A stretch of DNA of 38,506 nucleotides, from contig CANIEM010000013.1 of NCBI GenBank assembly GCA_947466515.1, positions 1 through 38,506 of the forward strand, written 5' to 3'. The notes below the pieces were generated by a model. It did not search any database and was not told the DNA's origin. It worked only from the letters and a program-made list of their open reading frames with translations. Below, one piece after another: positions 33,074 through 38,506 of the stretch (within the stretch, counting starts at the first letter, position 1; each line of letters begins with the position of its first letter). This DNA comes from Verrucomicrobia subdivision 6 bacterium. GTDB taxonomy: Bacteria; Verrucomicrobiota; Verrucomicrobiia; Methylacidiphilales; Verrucolacustridaceae. The translations under genes were made by a program, and so were the position numbers.

Positions 33074-34009
33074 ATGTCCCAGCCCTCCCTCGCCCTCTCC
33101 ACCTGCTGGCACGCCGACCGCACCACCGACGGTGCCACCCTTCTCCGCCAAGCCGTCGACCTCGGCTTCTCCACTGTCGAAATCAGCCACAATACCCGCT
33201 TCAGCCTCTGGCCAGGAATTCTCGCCGCCCACCAATCCTCTCCCGCTTCACCCCGTATCGATGTCCTGCACAACTTTTGCCCCGTCCCAGTCGAACTCTT
33301 GCGCCCCCACCCCAACGCCTACGAATTTTCCGATTCCCGCCCCACCGCCCGCCGCCTCGCCGAACGTCACTCCTTCGCCACTCTCGAAGCCGCCGCCAGC
33401 GTTGGCGCCCGATTCGTTGTCCTCCACCTCGGCTCCGCCGGCCCCCGCCACCTCGTCGATCCCCTCGAATCCCTTGCCCTCGCAGGCCAACTTGGAACCC
33501 GCCCTTACGTTCGCAAAAAAATATCTACCATCCGCACGCTGGAAGAAGCCTTTCACAAAGCTTGGCCCCGTGTGGAAGAAATTCTCCTCCGTCTAGGGGA
33601 AAAAGCCTCCTCCCTCGGCCTCCGCCTCGGCCTCGAATGCCGAGAAGATCCCCGCGAAATCCCCCCCGACGATTTCTGGGACACCCTCCTCGCCCGCCTC
33701 CCCGCCCCAACCTTCGGCTATTGGCACGATTTCGGTCATGCTGCCGCCAAACATTCGCTGGGTTTTCTCGACCACGCCCAACACCTCCGCCGCCTCGCTC
33801 CCCGCATCATTGGCGTCCACCTCCACGACTACTCCCCCGAAAAAGGAGACCATCTCCCCCTTGGCCATGGCACCACCCCCTTTGCCCAACTTCTTCCCCT
33901 CATCCCCCCCAACACCCACTTCTCACTCGAACTATCTCCGGATGTGTCCGCGGAAGATGTTCGTGCCAGCCTCTCATGGTGGAAACAAAACCAACCCGTA
34001 CGCTCCTAA
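33074..34009 (+). CDS. Sugar phosphate isomerase/epimerase-like TIM-barrel protein
   Basis: A 311-residue protein of the AP-endonuclease-2/xylose-isomerase-like TIM-barrel superfamily. The N-terminal strand LALSTCWHADRTTDG and VDLGFSTVEISHNT are typical. Candidate metal ligands sit at the ends of later strands: E188 (GLECRED), H218-D219 and H222 (YWHDFGHA), H249/H251 (GVHLHDYS) and E286 (FSLELSP). The substrate is unknown; isomerase, epimerase or endonuclease IV-like roles are all possible, with sugar metabolism most likely. The ATG at 33074 is the first good start. The C-terminus overlaps the next gene by 34 bases in another frame, which suggests coupling. Confidence 0.82.
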   Translation: MSQPSLALSTCWHADRTTDGATLLRQAVDLGFSTVEISHNTRFSLWPGILAAHQSSPASPRIDVLHNFCPVPVELLRPHPNAYEFSDSRPTARRLAERHSFATLEAAASVGARFVVLHLGSAGPRHLVDPLESLALAGQLGTRPYVRKKISTIRTLEEAFHKAWPRVEEILLRLGEKASSLGLRLGLECREDPREIPPDDFWDTLLARLPAPTFGYWHDFGHAAAKHSLGFLDHAQHLRRLAPRIIGVHLHDYSPEKGDHLPLGHGTTPFAQLLPLIPPNTHFSLELSPDVSAEDVRASLSWWKQNQPVRS

Positions 34010-34965
34010 ACCGGCTTGCCCCCTGGATCCGCTTCGGCGTCACCGCCAGCGTCCTCGGCTTTCTCGCGGGCAAAATCAACTGGCCCAACCTCGCCCACCG
34101 CTTCACCTCCGCCCAACCCTACTGGCTCGCCGCCGCCCTTCTCGTCACTCTCCTTTCCATCGCGCTTTGTGCCACTCGCTTCTTTTTTGTTCTTCGCCTT
34201 CAAAAAATCCATCTCTCCTACTTCCGCACTGTCCATCTCACCTTCGTCGGCTTCTTCTTTAACCTCTTCCTCATCGGCTCCACTGGCGGAGACGCCATCC
34301 GACTCTTCTATCTTCTTCGCTGGTTCCCTCAACAAAAAGCCCGTGCCGCCCTCTCCATCCTCCTCGACCGCATCTTCGGCGTCGCCGCCCTCTTCGGCCT
34401 CGCCCTTCTTTTTCTTCCTGGCACCGCCGATCGCCTCCGCGCCGATCCCACCTTCGCTCCCCTCGCCCAAGCTCTCCCTTGGCTCGGTCCCCTCGGCGCC
34501 TTCCTCCTTCTTCTTGCCTTCATCCTTCCAGGACTCCTACCTAATCTCCCGCTTCCCCAAAAACTCCCCGCCCGCTCTGTCATCCTCGATCTCCTTCACG
34601 GCTTGCGCGATACCATCCACGGTGGCTGGAACACGGTCGCCGTCGTCCTCGTCTCCCTCTGCGTTCATCTCGCCAGCTTTGCCGGTGCCACCCTTCTGGC
34701 CCACTCCCTCAATCTCCCCATCAACTACTCCCTCGCAGGCCTCATCCTTGTTCTCATTTTCACCGCCTCCGCCCTGCCCATCAGCGTCAGCGGTCACGGC
34801 GTCCGCGAAGGCGTTATGGTCTTCCTCTTTCTTCATCTCGGCCTCGGCACCGATCCAGAATCCGCTATCGCCTACTCCATCCTTATCTACGGACTCGGCC
34901 TATTCTGGAGCCTCTTCGGCGGACTCGCCTACCTCACCCTCAAATCTCCCCAGCCCAAACCATGA
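33976..34965 (+). CDS. Flippase-like integral membrane protein (UPF0104/AglD-MprF type)
   Basis: A 329-residue protein with about eight membrane segments, of the family that includes the membrane part of lysylphosphatidylglycerol synthase and TIGR00374 proteins. Typical segments are LGFLAGKINWPNLAHRF near the start, FVGFFFNLFLIGSTGGDAIR, ARAALSILLDRIFGVAALF (family DRI.G motif) and ALPISVSGHGVREGVMVFLF (G.G.RE motif). These proteins move lipids or lipid-linked sugars across the membrane. The ATG at 33976 is the only good start, inside the end of the previous gene. The ATGA overlap at 34962-34965 couples it to the CCA enzyme gene. Confidence 0.85.
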   Translation: MVETKPTRTLLNRLAPWIRFGVTASVLGFLAGKINWPNLAHRFTSAQPYWLAAALLVTLLSIALCATRFFFVLRLQKIHLSYFRTVHLTFVGFFFNLFLIGSTGGDAIRLFYLLRWFPQQKARAALSILLDRIFGVAALFGLALLFLPGTADRLRADPTFAPLAQALPWLGPLGAFLLLLAFILPGLLPNLPLPQKLPARSVILDLLHGLRDTIHGGWNTVAVVLVSLCVHLASFAGATLLAHSLNLPINYSLAGLILVLIFTASALPISVSGHGVREGVMVFLFLHLGLGTDPESAIAYSILIYGLGLFWSLFGGLAYLTLKSPQPKP

Positions 34966-36272
34966 TTCGCCACCCTCAAGCTGAACAGATCGTTCAAAAA
35001 CTTGCCCAAGCCGGACACGTCGCCGTTTACGCTGGAGGTTGCGTCCGCGATGCCCTCCTCCAACGCACCTATCCCGATGTCGATATCGCCACCTCCGCCA
35101 CCCCCGACGAAGTCCAATCCCTTTTCCCAAAAGCCTCCGATCCACAAGGCAAAGCCTTCGGCGTCATCCGACTCCGCCTCGACGATCACGTTTTTGAAAT
35201 CGCCACCTTCCGCGTCGACGGTCCCTACCTCGACGGTCGCCGACCCTCCTCTATCACCTTCACCACCGCCAAAGAAGATGCTCAACGGCGCGACTTCACC
35301 ATCAACGGCATGTTTTTTGATCCCCTCAAAAACGAACTCCTCGACTACGTCCAAGGCCAAGCCGATCTCGCTACCCAACAAATCCGCGCCATCGGCGATC
35401 CCCTCGCCCGCTTTACCGAAGACCGTCTCCGCCTCTTCCGCGCCATCCGCTTCGCCGTTCAACTCGGCTTTTCCATCGAACCCGCCACCTGGAAAGCCCT
35501 CTGCACTCTCGCCCCCGACTCCAAAGTTATTTCTCCCGAACGTATCCGTGATGAACTCGTCAAAATTTTCACCAGCCCCGATCCCGCCCGTGGCTTCGAT
35601 CTTCTTCACGATTCAGGCCTTCTCGCTGTCTTGATCCCCGAACTCCTCCCCATGCGCGACTGCGCCCAATCTCCCGAACACCATCCTGAGGGCGACGTCT
35701 GGGTCCATACCCGCCTCCTCCTCACCCACCTGAAAAATCCTTCCCCCGTCCTCGCTCTTTCCGCCCTCCTCCACGATATCGGGAAACCTCCTACCTCGAA
35801 AACCGATCCCGACGGCCGCATCCGATTCTTTGGCCACGAAGGAGTCGGCGCCCGCATGGCCGAAGAAATTCTTCGCCGCCTTCGCTTTCCCAACGACGAA
35901 ATTAGCGCCATCACCGCTTGCATCGCCAACCACATGGCCTTCAAAGACGCCCCCAATATGCGCGTCAGCACTCTCAAGCGTCTCCTCGCCCGCCCCACTT
36001 TTTTGGAAGAACTCGAACTCCACCGAATCGACTGTTCCTCCTGCCACGGACAACTCGATATTTACAACTTTCTCACCGCCAAACTCTCCGAATTTTCTAA
36101 AGAGGAAATTAAACCTAAGCCCCTCCTCACCGGTCACGACCTCCAACAACTCGGCGCCATCCCAGGACCCCAAATGGGCAAAATCCTACATCAACTCATG
36201 GACGAACAACTCGAAGGTAAATTCACCGACCGCGCCAGTGCCCTCGCCCGCGCCCAAGAGCTACTCAACTAG
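34962..36272 (+). CDS. CCA-adding enzyme / poly(A) polymerase family nucleotidyltransferase with HD domain
   Basis: A 436-residue class II nucleotidyltransferase. The head domain has the Gly-rich motif YAGGCVRDALL and metal aspartates in PDVDIATSATPDEV (D39, D41). RRDFTINGMFFDP (109-121) is the NTP-binding RRD segment. GDPLARFTEDRLRLFRAIRF is the neck signature. An HD hydrolase domain follows (LLHDIGKP, ~269-276; then FFGHEGVGARMAEEIL). The layout fits enzymes that add or repair tRNA 3' CCA ends; a poly(A) polymerase role cannot be excluded by eye. The tRNA-Gly in this window lacks an encoded CCA, so such an enzyme is needed. The ATG overlaps the preceding stop (ATGA). Confidence 0.92.
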   Translation: MIRHPQAEQIVQKLAQAGHVAVYAGGCVRDALLQRTYPDVDIATSATPDEVQSLFPKASDPQGKAFGVIRLRLDDHVFEIATFRVDGPYLDGRRPSSITFTTAKEDAQRRDFTINGMFFDPLKNELLDYVQGQADLATQQIRAIGDPLARFTEDRLRLFRAIRFAVQLGFSIEPATWKALCTLAPDSKVISPERIRDELVKIFTSPDPARGFDLLHDSGLLAVLIPELLPMRDCAQSPEHHPEGDVWVHTRLLLTHLKNPSPVLALSALLHDIGKPPTSKTDPDGRIRFFGHEGVGARMAEEILRRLRFPNDEISAITACIANHMAFKDAPNMRVSTLKRLLARPTFLEELELHRIDCSSCHGQLDIYNFLTAKLSEFSKEEIKPKPLLTGHDLQQLGAIPGPQMGKILHQLMDEQLEGKFTDRASALARAQELLN

Positions 36273-36312
36273 CTTCCTTTTCCGCTTATAATACTTTTGT
36301 GGCCTTGCTCCC

Positions 36313-38160
36313 CTACGCATACGCCACAAACGCTTCGTACACTTCATCAGGGATATCCAGCAACTTGTAATCGCCCGATGAAACAAAAATCAGCTGCTGC
36401 TTGCCCTTGCCCAACTGATTTCCTGCGGAATCGAAAATTTGATGTTCTAGGGTGACAAACTTCCGGTTGTACTCCCCTACTTTGATTTTCACGCTCACCC
36501 GCTCAAACTCCCGTGTCTCCCGCATAAACTTATGCTCGAATGACCGCGTCAAAATATAGTACGGGGTAGTTTTCAAATTAAATTTCGGCAAACAACGATT
36601 GAAAAATAACTCCCGCGTCTTTCCTACCCACATCGCGTACATCCCGAAGTAAACGTTCCCCACCGAATTCGTATCCGCGTAGGTCGCGACAAACGAGTGC
36701 ACAAACCACTTCCCATCGAAATGCCCGTACGGATCATGCCCATCCACCACACCCCCACTGGGAAACGGAACCACCCGACCTGGTTCCACCCCCGCCTCAC
36801 TCCCTCGGATCTCCCCCCTCGCCCCGCCCACCGCACTCTCCAACTCCTCCACCCCCCCCACAAACTCCTGTGCTGAACCCGGCTTAAGCAAAAGCCAAAC
36901 CACATAGCCCACGGGCAGAACCGATCCCAGAATCATTCCCCACGGATTCTCTAAAAAATATCCATACGCAAAAATAACTACCGCAACACTCCCCACACAG
37001 AACATCTTCACCTGCGGTAACGCATTTCCCTGTCCCGTGTGAAACGCCCGCAACAACGCCAGTCCCGCGTATCCCACGAAAAAAGTTGCGTAAAAAATCA
37101 TGAAGTACTCCAACTCCAACTTCAGCACCACCGCCGCCACCGTGAACAATCCCGCAAGAACCAGTGCGGGCAGAGGCGACCCCAATAAAGCCTCCGGCAA
37201 AAGTGTTAACGGGAAGGGTCGCGCCGCCCCGCCCGACTTACTCAAATACCAGCGCAACGCAATGTATCCGCTATCCAACGTGGTCAAAGTCATCACACAG
37301 AGAAACACCATATAGGAACCAAATGCCCAAGGATGCGCCGAGGCCGCCGCCCAGAAAAATCGCACGATCCCATCCTCCCCATACGCCAACCCGTCAATCC
37401 CTTGGCGCATCGGCGCCCCCCCAGTTTGCCCCGCTACCCAAAGAGCCAAACTACCATGCGCCAGCAACAGTAGAAAAAAGAGTGAGCCCCCAAACAAATA
37501 ACTCACCGCCGCCGATTTGCCCTCTCGCTGAATCTGAATCGCCCGCTGCCACTGTTGGAGATCCAGCCAAGGGCCTAAGGTGAGCCCCACGCAAATCGGA
37601 ATTGCATAACCCCAGAAGTTCATTCCCAGAAATGGATTTGTCCCTGTCTTCATCGGTTGCCCTGTCCCTAAAGACGGTAGTTGAAAATAAATAATCCCCA
37701 TCGCCACCAGAGCAATCAAGCCAAGGACTCCATGACTAAACTTGATTCGCCGGATATCAAACTCCTCCCCAAACAAAGTCGCCGCCGCCAAAATCACCAG
37801 CACCGTCAGCAGAAGGTACAACCCCGCTGGCTCTAGCCCCAGCGGTTGCCACCCGTATCGGACCAGTGCAAAAATCGTCAAAGTGATCGCCAGAATCTGA
37901 TAAAGGAAAAAGATCAAACGATAAGGGCGCGACCAGTTGGCAAAAAACGATCCCAAGGCATCAGGTCCGTTACCCCCCCGATGCGCAATCAGCTTAGTCA
38001 ACCCGCCAAAAATCATCAGCCCAAGGGCGTTGGGAATGGCAAAAGCCAGCAAGCCAAATAATCCGTACTGCAGAGAAAATTGGACGCTGAAAAACAGCCC
38101 CAACCCCCACATCCACGAAAGGGCCACCGAGACCCCCCAAAGCGCATTCATCGCAATCAT
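36313..38160 (-). CDS. Polytopic transporter-like protein fused to a hotdog thioesterase
   Basis: About 615 residues. The first ~450 form roughly twelve membrane segments with a sodium:solute-symporter/APC-like feel (AIPICVGLTLGPWLDLQQWQ; MTLTTLDSGYIALRWYL). I cannot name the transported solute. After a short Gly/Glu-rich linker comes a ~140-residue hotdog-fold (4HBT acyl-CoA thioesterase-like) domain: YADTNSVGNVYFGMYAMWVG, then KTRELFF, and later KFVTLEHQIFDSAGNQLGKG. The DTNxxGNVYF segment holds the usual catalytic Asp/Asn region. I used ATG at 38158-38160, but GTG at 38187 or TTG at 38205 may be the true start, since upstream residues (GWNDPVSEGRIYFR) read like protein. The longer frame up to 38421 runs through the tRNA and is an artefact. 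Confidence 0.75.
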   Translation of the reverse strand: MIAMNALWGVSVALSWMWGLGLFFSVQFSLQYGLFGLLAFAIPNALGLMIFGGLTKLIAHRGGNGPDALGSFFANWSRPYRLIFFLYQILAITLTIFALVRYGWQPLGLEPAGLYLLLTVLVILAAATLFGEEFDIRRIKFSHGVLGLIALVAMGIIYFQLPSLGTGQPMKTGTNPFLGMNFWGYAIPICVGLTLGPWLDLQQWQRAIQIQREGKSAAVSYLFGGSLFFLLLLAHGSLALWVAGQTGGAPMRQGIDGLAYGEDGIVRFFWAAASAHPWAFGSYMVFLCVMTLTTLDSGYIALRWYLSKSGGAARPFPLTLLPEALLGSPLPALVLAGLFTVAAVVLKLELEYFMIFYATFFVGYAGLALLRAFHTGQGNALPQVKMFCVGSVAVVIFAYGYFLENPWGMILGSVLPVGYVVWLLLKPGSAQEFVGGVEELESAVGGARGEIRGSEAGVEPGRVVPFPSGGVVDGHDPYGHFDGKWFVHSFVATYADTNSVGNVYFGMYAMWVGKTRELFFNRCLPKFNLKTTPYYILTRSFEHKFMRETREFERVSVKIKVGEYNRKFVTLEHQIFDSAGNQLGKGKQQLIFVSSGDYKLLDIPDEVYEAFVAYA

Positions 38161-38276
38161 TCGAAAGTAAATCCTACCTTCACTCACAGGATCGTTCCAA
38201 CCCAAAAGCCCACCCCACCAACCCTTACCCCTCTCGCCCAGTGCGATCCTATCGAAGATTTTGGCAGGAAGTAATG

Positions 38277-38298
38277 CGCCCGAGCGGGCGAAGGGATT
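38277..38298. repeat. Partial copy of the tRNA-Gly 3' end
   Basis: These 22 bases are identical to 38358-38379, which span the 3' end of tRNA-Gly and its flank. The similarity extends more weakly about 15 bases to the left. It forms half of a direct repeat with an 81-bp offset and resembles an attachment-site remnant. Confidence 0.6.
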
Positions 38299-38363
38299 GG
38301 TCCCAAAAAAAACCTGCCCCCGACCTATCCTACTTACGCCTCTGGCAGGTGGAATAACGCCCG

Positions 38364-38436
<73 letters not shown>

Positions 38437-38447
38437 GTTCGTTTGAA

Positions 38448-38476
38448 ATGATCTGCTTCCTGCCCTCCCAGCGCAA
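38448..38476 (-). promoter_or_regulatory. Promoter-like sequence before tRNA-Gly
   Basis: On the minus strand TTGCGC (38471-38476) and GATCAT (38448-38453) are 17 bases apart, each a 4/6 match to consensus, and end 11 bases before the tRNA. Judged by eye. Confidence 0.35.
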
Positions 38477-38506
38477 CCCTTTTTCCCAACCCCTTAACCC
38501 TCCACC

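Noticed and set aside
33277-33975. Long Arg/Pro-rich upstream extension of the flippase-like gene
   Set aside because: It is the shifted frame of the isomerase gene; composition is extreme and the membrane protein begins cleanly at ATG 33976.

Overview
This 38.5 kb window is bacterial chromosome. It is densely packed, carries essential housekeeping genes, and shows no prophage, insertion sequence, CRISPR array or rRNA operon. The organism is a peptidoglycan-building, recA-positive bacterium with moderately high G+C. The gene neighbourhoods, the mix of protein families (HNH endonuclease, TPR/coiled-coil exported proteins, a cNMP-FHA protein, a transporter-hotdog fusion) and the frequent absence of Shine-Dalgarno sites make me favour the PVC group, probably Verrucomicrobiota. 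That placement is inference, not proof.

Layout. (1) 1-433: start of an exported protein on the minus strand with its promoter and leader, then a hairpin terminator and a structured repeat-like element. (2) 434-5915, minus strand: the rpmH-rnpA-yidD-yidC-jag cluster continues into an O-antigen-ligase/TPR membrane protein and ndk. Most junctions are ATGA stop-start overlaps, and rnpA appears to start inside rpmH. (3) 6026-9652: a class V aminotransferase, an HNH endonuclease and a divergent exported TPR protein. (4) 9649-21401, minus strand: a long chain mreB-mreC-mreD-mrdA-rodA-rng-glnD-histidine kinase. It joins cell-shape and elongasome genes to RNase G, PII uridylylation and a two-component sensor kinase. 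(5) 21501-27198: a Lon-N-domain protein, type I dehydroquinase (aroD), a coiled-coil membrane protein, a cNMP-binding/FHA protein, and a cinA-recA operon behind nested inverted repeats. (6) 27345-32693: a HEAT-THUMP-methyltransferase fusion, a secreted low-complexity protein, a MidA/NDUFAF7-type methyltransferase and recN. (7) 32694-33073: a repeat-rich intergenic region containing a GTAG-type REP pair (BIME). (8) 33074-36272, plus strand: TIM-barrel isomerase-like protein, flippase-like membrane protein and CCA/poly(A) polymerase-like enzyme, translationally coupled. (9) 36313-38436, minus strand: a polytopic transporter fused to a hotdog thioesterase, and tRNA-Gly(GCC), whose 3' end is partly duplicated 81 bp away.

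How the genes work together. Region 2 makes the YidC insertase and RNase P protein in one transcription unit. Region 4 would supply the whole elongasome (MreBCD, PBP2, RodA) together with RNase G and GlnD. Region 5 ties recombination to CinA. No complete new multi-gene defence or mobile system is visible. The most unusual items are the rpmH/rnpA overlap, three domain fusions (transporter-thioesterase, HEAT-THUMP-MTase, cNMP-FHA), the tRNA-Gly 3'-end duplication, the BIME, and the operator-like palindromes before cinA-recA and aroD.
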